Positions 1 through 7,236 of a stretch of 11,396 nucleotides of DNA are shown in pieces; the stretch's first letter is position 1; every line of letters starts with the position of its first letter. Location: contig JBIKKQ010000108.1 of the NCBI GenBank assembly GCA_044360305.1, forward strand, positions 1 to 11,396, in the 5' to 3' direction. The notes under the pieces were generated by a model. It was not told the origin of the DNA and did not search any database. It saw only the letters and a program-made list of their open reading frames with translations. This stretch comes from QWPN01 sp044360305. GTDB taxonomy: Bacteria > Planctomycetota > Planctomycetia > Pirellulales > UBA1268. A program made the translations under genes and the position numbers.

Positions 1-231
1 TCGGCGGAAGCTCGAGGAGCGTGAGGCGACCTTGCCTCAGCGACGAGACTTCTGCCGGCCACCGGCGGCTTGGGCTGGATGGCTGGCTGTCGCGCTGTCG
101 CGGCACCCCGTGCCTGCTCCCGGCAGACGCGGCGGATGGCGACCCGCTGCCGTATGACGCACAGGCCGCGTGTCCGGCAGGCCCAAACCGCCTACAATCC
201 GGTCTGTCCCCGCACTCGCAGGAGATCCCGC
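1..231. other. Leader region with no supported gene
   Basis: I see no convincing gene here. Plus-strand frame 2 is open from the window edge to a TGA at 155-157, and frame 1 stops at 22-24. Either could be the tail of an upstream gene, but neither shows a recognisable motif. A short hairpin is visible at 22-39, with 6-bp arms TGAGGC/GCCTCA and a 6-base loop; it has no T-tract, so it is not a clear terminator. The last 40 bases hold the probable promoter and ribosome-binding site of the AAA+ gene. Confidence 0.4.
193..226 (+). promoter_or_regulatory. Candidate -10 box and ribosome-binding site of the AAA+ gene
   Basis: TACAAT at 193-198 matches five of six bases of the bacterial -10 consensus. 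It would start a transcript near 205, giving a leader of about 27 bases. No good -35 box lies 16-18 bases upstream. AGGAG at 220-224 sits 7 bases before the ATG at 232, which is good spacing and decides the start. An in-frame ATG at 70 would only add an extension of non-protein-like composition. Confidence 0.4.
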
Positions 232-1659
232 ATGGCAGACACCCCGCTTCCCGCCACGCTGGCCGAGCTCCGCGCCAGCGGCTGGCGCAGTCGGACCGTC
301 AAGGAAGAGGTGCGCGAGAACTTTCTGCGCATGCTCCGCGACGGCAGCGAACTCTTCCCCGGCATCGTCGGCTACGACGACACGGTCATCCCCACGATCA
401 ACGTCGCCCTGCTGGCGGGCCACGACATGCTGTTCCTCGGCGAGAAGGGGCAGGCGAAGAGCCGGCTGATGCGGCTGCTGGTGCGATTCCTCGACGAACA
501 TCTCCCCTACCTCGACGATCCCGCCATCCCGCTCCACGACGACCCCTACGCGCCGATCACCACCGCCGGCCGTCGGCTCGTCACCGACCGCGACCCGCGG
601 AGCGTGCCCATCGCCTGGTGGCCCCGCTCCGAACGGTACGCCGAACGGCTGGCGCCGGGCACGAAGTTCGCCGACATCATCGGCGAGATCGACCCCGCCA
701 AGCTGGCGGCCGGCACCAGCATGGCCAGCGAGGAGGCGTTGCACCTCGGCCTGATCCCACGGATGCACCGCGGCATCTTCGCCATGAACGAGCTTCCCGA
801 GCTCGACGAACTGGTCCAGGTGGGGATGTTCAACATCCTCGAGGAGCGGGACGTGCAGATCCGCGGCTATCCGGTGAAGTTCGACATCGACGTCATGCTG
901 CTGTTCTCGGCGAACCCCTCCACCTACAACCGCTCGGGCAAGGTGATCCCGCAGCTCAAGGACCGGATCGGCGCCGTGATCCACACCCACTATCCGACCG
1001 ACCGCGAGCTCGGGATCCGCGTCGCCGAGCAGGAGGCGGGGATCGATCTGGGCGGGGAGTGGCCGGTGGCGGTGCCACATTTCATGAAGCAGATTCTCGA
1101 GCAGGTCACGATCGCCGCCCGGCGCAGCAAGCTCATCGACCAGCAGTCGGGGGTCAGCGCCCGGTTCTCGATCGCCAACTACGAGACGATGGTCGCCAGC
1201 GCCCGCCAGCGGGGCGTGCGGCTCGGGGAACGGCCGGCGGTGCCGCGGATCAGCGACCTCGGCCACCTTTACGCCTCCAGCCTCGGCAAGCTGGAGCTCG
1301 ACCTCATGGGCAGCCACCAGATGAGCGAGCGGCAGGTGCTCGACGCGGTCATCGCCGAGGCGATCGCCACGGTGTTCGAGGAATACGTCGAGCAGCACGG
1401 CCTCGAGGAGATCGCCCGGGCCTTCGGCCGCGGGGCGAAGATCGAGGTCGGCGACATGCTGCCGTCGGCCGAGTACGAGCGGCTGCTGGAGGACGTGCCG
1501 GAGGTCTGGGAGAAGGCGTTCGAGGTCAACGCCGCTCGCGACCCTGCCGTCCGCGCCAGCTGCATCGAGTTCGTGCTCGCCGGCCTGTACGCGACCGAGC
1601 GGATCTCACGGATCCAGTCCCACGGCCGGACGGTCTACGACACCGGCGGCCTGCGGTAG
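232..1659 (+). CDS. MoxR/ChlI-like AAA+ ATPase (magnesium chelatase subunit I type)
   Basis: This 475-residue protein is a cytoplasmic AAA+ ATPase of the ChlI/MoxR branch. Such proteins form hexameric rings and work with a VWA-domain partner to remodel a target or help insert a metal. The P-loop at residues 70-77 (GEKGQAKS) has Ala where Walker A normally has its last Gly. The Walker B strand, GIFAMNELPELDE (181-193), carries Asn-Glu instead of Asp-Glu. Sensor 1 is LLFSANPS (223-230), a likely arginine finger lies in LKDRIG (242-247), and a sensor-2-like SGVSAR sits at 306-311. The C-terminal third is helical and specific to the subfamily. The start at 232 is supported by AGGAG at 220-224. 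The gene is followed after 11 bases by the VWA gene, so the two are very likely one operon. The target cannot be read from this window. Family assignment is firm; biological role is open. Confidence 0.9.
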   Translation: MADTPLPATLAELRASGWRSRTVKEEVRENFLRMLRDGSELFPGIVGYDDTVIPTINVALLAGHDMLFLGEKGQAKSRLMRLLVRFLDEHLPYLDDPAIPLHDDPYAPITTAGRRLVTDRDPRSVPIAWWPRSERYAERLAPGTKFADIIGEIDPAKLAAGTSMASEEALHLGLIPRMHRGIFAMNELPELDELVQVGMFNILEERDVQIRGYPVKFDIDVMLLFSANPSTYNRSGKVIPQLKDRIGAVIHTHYPTDRELGIRVAEQEAGIDLGGEWPVAVPHFMKQILEQVTIAARRSKLIDQQSGVSARFSIANYETMVASARQRGVRLGERPAVPRISDLGHLYASSLGKLELDLMGSHQMSERQVLDAVIAEAIATVFEEYVEQHGLEEIARAFGRGAKIEVGDMLPSAEYERLLEDVPEVWEKAFEVNAARDPAVRASCIEFVLAGLYATERISRIQSHGRTVYDTGGLR

Positions 1660-1662
1660 GAG
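1658..1662 (+). promoter_or_regulatory. Ribosome-binding site overlapping a stop codon
   Basis: AGGAG at 1658-1662 uses the last two bases of the TAG stop of the AAA+ gene and lies 8 bases before the ATG at 1671. A ribosome finishing the first gene therefore stops on the initiation site of the second. This suggests coupled translation and a fixed ratio of the two partners. Confidence 0.65.
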
Positions 1663-1670
1663 ACCATCCC

Positions 1671-3398
1671 ATGCCCACGCGTGACTCGCTCGGCGGAGTC
1701 GTCCACACCTACCAGAAGTACGATCCCGCCCGGATCCCGCCCCCGCGGCAACCCCCGGCCGACCTCGTGTCGGGGGCGATGGAACGGCTGCTCGAACTCG
1801 GCGACCTCGACGACCCGGAGGCGCTCGGCCTGACGGAGGAGCAGCTCGCCGAGGCGGTCGTGCTCACGCCCGAGCAGCTGGCGACCCTCGGCCCGTCGCT
1901 CGACTCGATCAAACGCCGGCTGGAGGAGGCCCGGCGGCGGATTCTCGAGCGCTACGAGCCCACGACCGTGCGCAAGCGGGCCCGGACCGCGTTCCACGAA
2001 CAGGCCCGCGCGGCCCGGCCTCCGTCCCGCCACCGCGAGGCGTTCGAGCGGGCCGTCCGCGAGGAGCAGCTGCGCCGCCTGGAGCGGCTGTGGTATGCCC
2101 AGGAGGACGACCAGGGCCGGTTCGCCGCCCAGCTCGCCGGCCTCATCGAGCGGCTCGGGGAGGTCTACCAGATCGACGAACTGGCGACGAAGTGGCATTT
2201 CACGGGGCGCGAGAAGCTCTCCGTCGAGGAGGCGCTGGAGGTCAAGGCGCGGCTCGAGGAGATCGACACCCTGCTCCGCCAGCTGGAGGAGGCCCGGCGG
2301 AACGCCCGGGTGTTTCTCCTCGACATCGAGGCCCTCGGCCGCCATGTCGAGGAGGGGGATCTCGACGACCTCGGCCGCGTCCGCGAGCAGATCCGGGAAC
2401 TGGTCGAGGAGCTCGCGGCCCGGCAGGGACTGGAGCGCGACGGCCGCGGCTACAAGCTGACGCCGCAGGCGATGCGGACGTTCCAGGGCCGGCTGCTGGA
2501 GAAGATTTTCTCCGACCTCGAGCCGGGACGGACCGGCCGCCACCGCACGGACGTGACCGGCGACGGAGTCGTCGAGCTCGCCACCACGCGGCCCTACGAG
2601 TTCGGCGATTCGGTCGCCCACATGGACATCCCCGGCTCGCTCGTCAACGCCCTGCTGCGTAGGGCGGCCGGCGGGACTGCCGGCGGCCCGCTCCGGCTCG
2701 ACCCGCGCGACATCGAGGTCCAGCGGACCCGCAACACGCCCAAGTGCGCCACCTCCGTGGTGCTCGACATGAGCGGCTCGATGCGGTACGGCAACCTGCA
2801 CGTGAGCGTCAAGAAGATGGCCCTCGCCCTCCACGGCCTCGTGCAGCGCGAGTTTCCCGGCGACTTCCTCCAGTTCGTCGAAATGTCGTCCTTCGCCGCG
2901 TTGCGACCGGCGGGGGAGATCGTCAAGCTGATGCCGAAGCCGGTGACGATCTTCGACGCGGTCGTCCGGCTGCGGGCCGACATGGCCGACCCGGCGATCT
3001 CCGCGGCCGACGTGCCGCCGCACTTCACCAACATCCAGCACGCGCTGCAGCTTTCGCGGCAGCAGCTCGCCCGGCAGGACACGCCCAACCGGCAGGTGAT
3101 CCTGATCACCGACGGTCTGCCGACCGCCCACTTCGAGGGCAGCCAGTTGTATCTCCTCTATCCGCCGCACGCCCGGACGGAGGAGGCGACGCTGCGCGAG
3201 GCCCGGGCCTGCCGGCGCGAGGGCATCCGGGTGAACGTGTTCCTGCTCTCGGGCTGGGGGCAGTCGCGGGAGGACATCCGCTTCGCCTACCGGCTGGCCG
3301 AGGCGGCGGCTGGGAGGGTGTTCTTCGCCGCCGGCCGCGACCTCGACCGGTTCGTGGTCTGGGACTACGTGGCCCGGCGCCGGTCGATCATCGGCTGA
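1671..3398 (+). CDS. VWA-domain protein, ChlD-like partner of the AAA+ ATPase
   Basis: This 575-residue protein is predicted to be soluble and ends in a von Willebrand factor A domain (about 360-570). The metal-ion-dependent adhesion site is complete: DMSGS at 366-370, Thr453 in HFTNIQ, and Asp481 in LITDGLPT. The N-terminal part (about 35-290) is charged, rich in Glu, Arg and Leu, and looks strongly helical or coiled-coil, especially 76-95, 121-145 and 185-250. A region around 262-315 (LTPQAMRTFQGRLLEKIF, then a GRTGRH stretch) resembles the segment preceding the VWA domain in a family of uncharacterised VWA proteins common in Actinobacteria, also paired with ChlI-type ATPases. Known analogous pairs are ChlI/ChlD, CbbQ/CbbO, NorQ/NorD and RavA/ViaA. 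No signal peptide or membrane segment is seen. The start at 1671 is fixed by the overlapping AGGAG. The 3' end overlaps the convergent gene by 11 bases. The substrate is unknown. Confidence 0.92.
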   Translation: MPTRDSLGGVVHTYQKYDPARIPPPRQPPADLVSGAMERLLELGDLDDPEALGLTEEQLAEAVVLTPEQLATLGPSLDSIKRRLEEARRRILERYEPTTVRKRARTAFHEQARAARPPSRHREAFERAVREEQLRRLERLWYAQEDDQGRFAAQLAGLIERLGEVYQIDELATKWHFTGREKLSVEEALEVKARLEEIDTLLRQLEEARRNARVFLLDIEALGRHVEEGDLDDLGRVREQIRELVEELAARQGLERDGRGYKLTPQAMRTFQGRLLEKIFSDLEPGRTGRHRTDVTGDGVVELATTRPYEFGDSVAHMDIPGSLVNALLRRAAGGTAGGPLRLDPRDIEVQRTRNTPKCATSVVLDMSGSMRYGNLHVSVKKMALALHGLVQREFPGDFLQFVEMSSFAALRPAGEIVKLMPKPVTIFDAVVRLRADMADPAISAADVPPHFTNIQHALQLSRQQLARQDTPNRQVILITDGLPTAHFEGSQLYLLYPPHARTEEATLREARACRREGIRVNVFLLSGWGQSREDIRFAYRLAEAAAGRVFFAAGRDLDRFVVWDYVARRRSIIG

Positions 3399-3744
3399 CC
3401 GCCGGCCGGCCGCGTTCCCGCCAGAGCATCGCCCCGGATCCGGCGGCGGCGGCGGCGGCGGCCGTCGCCAGCGTCCACAGGGGCACGATGCGGTGCCGTT
3501 GCACCTCGTCGCGGTCACGGGCGTGCTCGGCGAGGTCGCGGGCGGCCAGCCCCTCCGCCCGCCGTGCCCGCTCGTCCGCCGCCGCCTGCCGACCGAGGAA
3601 TCTCCCCTCCACCTGCCGCTGGCGGATGGCGAACTTGGGGGCGATGAGGCCAATGCCAGCCAGCGCCGTCAGGGAAAACACGAGCCCCCAGAACCAGCCG
3701 CTGTCGGTGAGCGGACGGGACGGGGTGCGAACGGGCGACTCCAT
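3388..3744 (-). CDS. Small two-helix membrane protein of unknown function
   Basis: I do not recognise this 118-residue protein. It begins MESPVRTPSR and has two hydrophobic segments, at about 17-37 (WFWGLVFSLTALAGIGLIAP) and about 87-107. These flank a highly charged helical stretch (39-85, rich in Arg, Glu, Asp and Ala), giving a hairpin topology. The second hydrophobic segment contains a run of seven alanines encoded by a trinucleotide repeat. The tail after it is basic (RERGRPAVSR). The reading frame stays open upstream to about 3963, but through an inverted-repeat element with unnatural composition, so I choose the ATG at 3744. No ribosome-binding site precedes it; a TACAAT box lies 6 bases upstream, which would fit a leaderless transcript. 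The stop codon lies inside the 3' end of the convergent VWA gene. It is probably a real gene, judged by frame, length and topology, but homology was not tested. Confidence 0.55.
   Translation of the reverse strand: MESPVRTPSRPLTDSGWFWGLVFSLTALAGIGLIAPKFAIRQRQVEGRFLGRQAAADERARRAEGLAARDLAEHARDRDEVQRHRIVPLWTLATAAAAAAAGSGAMLWRERGRPAVSR
3441..3461. repeat. CGG trinucleotide run (seven units)
   Basis: Seven perfect CGG units lie inside the minus-strand small membrane gene, where they encode an alanine run in the second hydrophobic segment. Such a run can change length by slippage without breaking the frame. Confidence 0.9.
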
Positions 3745-3750
3745 GAAGGC

Positions 3751-3756
3751 ATTGTA
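3751..3756 (-). promoter_or_regulatory. Candidate -10 box for a leaderless transcript
   Basis: On the minus strand TACAAT ends 6 bases before the ATG at 3744. Transcription normally starts 6-7 bases after a -10 box, so the mRNA would begin at or next to the start codon. No ribosome-binding site is visible to suggest otherwise. A -35 box is not evident at 17 bases. Confidence 0.4.
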
Positions 3757-3814
3757 CCGCACAAGGCGCGAGCATCCCGATCGAGTCACCGACGCATCCC
3801 GACTGCATCCGTGA

Positions 3815-3945
3815 GGGGTTGCCCGTGCCGTCGAGCCGGCGTTGCCGGCCAGCGCAGCCAGGATGGCGGAGCGCAGCCGGCATCGAGTGAGCGGACGGCA
3901 GGATGCCGGAAGCGAACGTCCGGGCGAGACGGCACGGGCAGCCCC
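3815..3945. repeat. Large inverted-repeat element with internal hairpin units
   Basis: The outer arms at 3815-3832 and 3928-3945 are 18 bases long and complementary except for one position, which as plus-strand RNA is a U-G pair. Between them are four degenerate units of 19-22 bases (3835-3856, 3857-3875, 3876-3895, 3896-3916), each ending in a form of AGCGnA. Units 2 and 4 form GCC-AGGAT-GGC and CGGC-AGGAT-GCCG hairpins with the same AGGAT loop and exchanged stem bases. Unit 1 holds GCCGGC-GTT-GCCGGC. An 8-bp pair CCGGCATC/GATGCCGG (3878-3885 and 3902-3909) is an alternative fold. The element lies just past the 3' end of enolase and upstream of the small membrane gene. It could be a structured RNA, a 3' end-protecting or terminating element, or a non-autonomous repeat. 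Confidence 0.6.
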
Positions 3946-3947
3946 GA

Positions 3948-3961
3948 GCCGTCGCCACGGC
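3948..3961. repeat. Short hairpin between the enolase stop and the large inverted repeat
   Basis: GCCGT and ACGGC form a 5-bp stem around CGCC, 30 bases past the enolase stop on the minus strand. No T-tract follows, so it is not a classic intrinsic terminator. With the larger element beyond it, it may form the 3' end of the enolase transcript. Confidence 0.3.
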
Positions 3962-3991
3962 AACGACCGCGACCGGAAACCGCCGGCAGCG

Positions 3992-5284
<1,293 letters not shown>

Positions 5285-5423
5285 GGTGATCCTCGGGGGC
5301 TGCGGGACGAAACCGCGGCAATTGTGCCGGTATTCACCCGTCACGCAAGGCCCGCGGCTGTCCTCCCGGCGACCCACGGGGTATCCTCGGACGACTCTGC
5401 CGCTCTCCCCTCCCCGGCGCCCC
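5285..5423. promoter_or_regulatory. Divergent intergenic region between eno and ribE
   Basis: These 139 bases must hold the promoters of both genes. Facing eno, TTGCGT and CACAAT lie 16 bases apart on the minus strand (about 5318-5345), matching three and four of six consensus bases. Facing ribE, TATCCT at 5382-5387 is a possible -10 box. Both are weak matches. No operator or riboswitch is recognisable; in particular the stretch before ribE is too short, and lacks the conserved folds, for an FMN riboswitch. Confidence 0.3.
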
Positions 5424-6032
5424 ATGTTCACCGGCCTCGTCGAATCACTCGGTCTCGTCGTGGCCGCCATCCCCGAGCCTCCCGGCCTGCGGCTGGCGGT
5501 CGAGGCGTCGGACGTGGCCGCCGACGCCCGGCTCGGCGACAGCGTCTGCACCTCCGGCTGCTGCCTGTCGGTGGTGCGGATCGACGGCGGCCGGCTGGAG
5601 TTCCAACTCGGCCCCGAGACGCTCGCGCGGACCACGCTCGGCGGCCTCGCGGCCGGCGCCTCGGTCAACCTCGAGCGGTCGCTGCGGGTCTCCGACCGGC
5701 TCGGCGGCCATATCGTGACCGGCCACGTGGACGGCGTCGGCCGGCTCGAATCACGGCTCGACGACCGCGACTGGTCCACATGCCGATTTTCGGCCCCCCC
5801 CGCCCTGCTCGGCCAGATGGCGGCCAAGGGCTCGGTGGCCGTGGATGGCGTCAGCCTGACGGTCGTCGAGGTGACCGCGGGCTGGTTCAGCGTGGCGCTG
5901 ATTCCGCACACGCTCGAGCACACGACGCTCGGCCGGCTCGCCGTCGGCGCCGCGGTGAACCTGGAAACGGACCTGCTCTTCAAGTACGTCGCCAGGCTGG
6001 TCGAGGCCCGCACCGCGGCGGACGGCCGATGA
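5424..6032 (+). CDS. ribE: Riboflavin synthase, alpha subunit
   Basis: Riboflavin synthase dismutates two molecules of 6,7-dimethyl-8-ribityllumazine to riboflavin and its pyrimidine precursor. The 202-residue protein has the two tandem lumazine-binding barrels of the family. It starts with the hallmark MFTGLVES. Barrel 1 contains DSVCTSGCCLSV (39-50) and GGHIVTGHVDGVG (94-106, including the conserved His101). Barrel 2 contains KGSVAVDGVSLTV (135-147) and IPHTLEHTTL (160-169), with a conserved Asp183 near the C-terminal helix. In barrel 1 the Asn found in typical enzymes (NGxCL) is Ser44, a modest change next to the conserved Cys47. No ribosome-binding site precedes the ATG. The stop overlaps the start of rsmA as ATGA. 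No other riboflavin gene lies nearby, so rib genes are not clustered in this window. Confidence 0.96.
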   Translation: MFTGLVESLGLVVAAIPEPPGLRLAVEASDVAADARLGDSVCTSGCCLSVVRIDGGRLEFQLGPETLARTTLGGLAAGASVNLERSLRVSDRLGGHIVTGHVDGVGRLESRLDDRDWSTCRFSAPPALLGQMAAKGSVAVDGVSLTVVEVTAGWFSVALIPHTLEHTTLGRLAVGAAVNLETDLLFKYVARLVEARTAADGR

Positions 6033-6970
6033 CGCACGACAGCTTCGCCGACGCCCCGCCCCCGCCGCGGCAGACCACGGCCTACCTCAAGCGGCTGTTC
6101 GCGCAGGTCGGCTTCACGATCGACGCCCGGCGCGGGCAGAACTTCCTCGTCGATTTGAACCTCGTGGACCTCGTCGTCCGCACGGCCGAGATCGGCCCGG
6201 ACGACCTCGTGCTCGAGGTCGGCACCGGCACCGGCGTGCTCACCGAGCGGCTGGCCGCGGCGGCCCGCCGCGTGGTGTCGTGCGAGATCGACCCCCGGCT
6301 GGCGCAGCTCGCCCGCGACCGGCTCGTGGACCGCGACAACGTCACGATCGTCGAGGGGGACGCGCTCGCTGGCAAGCACCGCTTCGCGCCGGCGGTGCTG
6401 GAGGCGATCGCGGCCGGGCTCGACGCCCTGCCGGCCGGGGGCCGGTTTCTCCTCGTCGCCAATCTCCCCTACTGCGTGGCCACGCCCGTGATCTCCAACC
6501 TCCTCGCCCTGCCCCGGCCGTTCGCCGCGGCGGTGGTCACCGTGCAGCGGGAGATGGCCGAGCGGATGACCGCCGTGGCCGGATCGGCCGCCTACAACGG
6601 GCTCTCCGTGTGGGTCGGCGCCCAGTGTCGCGGAACGCTCGTCCGCACGCTGCCGCCGAGCGTCTTCTGGCCGCGGCCGGCCGTCGAATCGGCGATCGTG
6701 CGGCTCGACCTGGAGCCGGAGCGGCGGGCCACCATCGAGGACCGCGCACGGTTCCACACGTTCGTCCGCGACATCTTCTGTCACCGCCGCAAGCTGCTGC
6801 GCGGCGTGCTCACCCGCCTGGCCGGGGGAGAGAAGGAACGGGCGAGGGAGGCGATCGACGCCATCTTCGCCGACCTCGGGCTGGCGGCCGACGCCCGCGC
6901 CGAGGACATCCCGCCCGATCAGTTCGTCCGCCTGGAGCGGGCCTTTGCCCTGGGGTTCTCCCCTCCCTGA
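6029..6970 (+). CDS. rsmA: 16S rRNA dimethyladenosine transferase RsmA (KsgA)
   Basis: RsmA dimethylates two adjacent adenines in the 3' terminal hairpin of 16S rRNA (A1518 and A1519 in E. coli), using S-adenosylmethionine, late in small-subunit assembly. The 313-residue protein shows GQNFL (36-40), SAM motif I EVGTGTGVLT (63-72), CEIDPRL (85-91, motif II acidic residue), GDAL (110-113) and the catalytic motif IV NLPY (145-148). It then has VFWPRPAVESAIVRL (212-226) and the C-terminal RNA-binding FVRDIFCHRRKLLRGVL (245-261). After NLPY the sequence is CVATPV where many homologues have NISTP; the catalytic residues are intact. The ATG overlaps the ribE stop by four bases (ATGA), so translation is probably coupled. 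A Pro-rich N-terminal stretch (about 8-14) precedes the fold. The family is also known for DIM1 and mitochondrial relatives, but context and length fit the bacterial enzyme. Confidence 0.97.
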   Translation: MTHDSFADAPPPPRQTTAYLKRLFAQVGFTIDARRGQNFLVDLNLVDLVVRTAEIGPDDLVLEVGTGTGVLTERLAAAARRVVSCEIDPRLAQLARDRLVDRDNVTIVEGDALAGKHRFAPAVLEAIAAGLDALPAGGRFLLVANLPYCVATPVISNLLALPRPFAAAVVTVQREMAERMTAVAGSAAYNGLSVWVGAQCRGTLVRTLPPSVFWPRPAVESAIVRLDLEPERRATIEDRARFHTFVRDIFCHRRKLLRGVLTRLAGGEKERAREAIDAIFADLGLAADARAEDIPPDQFVRLERAFALGFSPP

Positions 6971-6985
6971 CCGGCGCCAACGGCC

Positions 6986-7024
6986 CCCGCCGGCCGAGGC
7001 GGCGGGCGTCTGGCACCCGTTTTT
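6986..7024 (+). terminator. Possible intrinsic terminator after rsmA
   Basis: CCCGCCG (6986-6992) and CGGCGGG (7000-7006) form a 7-bp GC-only stem with a 7-base loop. A T5 tract lies at 7020-7024, 13 bases after the stem. A smaller alternative stem, CGGG (7003-7006) with CCCG (7016-7019), ends directly at the T-tract. The two stems share bases and could not form together. Neither is a textbook terminator, but the site is in the right place, 15 bases after the rsmA stop. Confidence 0.35.
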
Positions 7025-7236
7025 CCCCTGCTGAACCGCGGGAAAACGGCCGAAATCCCGGCTTCCGGCCGGGGACTCCGAAACTTCCGATTGTCCCGGC
7101 TGGACGGCTAGACTGTGGCTTTCCGGGGACGTTCCTGCCGAATCCCTTGCTGGCGCAGGACACCCCTGCGGTCCGGACACATCGCTGCCCCGGGGCCCGT
7201 CCCCGCGGCAGTGCAGAGGCGGAGGCTTCCCCGGCA
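7025..7236 (+). promoter_or_regulatory. Upstream region of the ligase/ACP/aminotransferase fusion gene
   Basis: No gene is supported here. The fusion frame is open through this region but has no ATG and no protein-like composition. TTCCGA and TAGACT, 18 bases apart around 7085-7114, form a weak promoter candidate. GGAGG at 7221-7225 lies 11 bases before the GTG at 7237. This is longer than ideal spacing but the only plausible initiation signal before the conserved N-terminus. Confidence 0.3.

Noticed and set aside
70..231. N-terminal extension of the AAA+ protein from the ATG at 70
   Set aside because: The extension is Arg/Cys-rich and not protein-like, and AGGAG at 220-224 clearly marks the ATG at 232.
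1635..3653. A 672-residue open frame on the minus strand opposite the VWA gene
   Set aside because: It shows no motifs and mirrors the codon bias of the VWA gene, which has a complete metal site and a ribosome-binding site.
5285..5423. FMN riboswitch upstream of ribE
   Set aside because: The gap is only 139 bases, shared with the eno promoter, and I could not find the conserved multi-helix pattern of the element.
7012..7028. TGGCAC followed by a T-tract, resembling a sigma-54 -24 element
   Set aside because: The -12 element needs an invariant GC, but the right spacing gives TTTC. The T-tract is better explained as part of a possible terminator.
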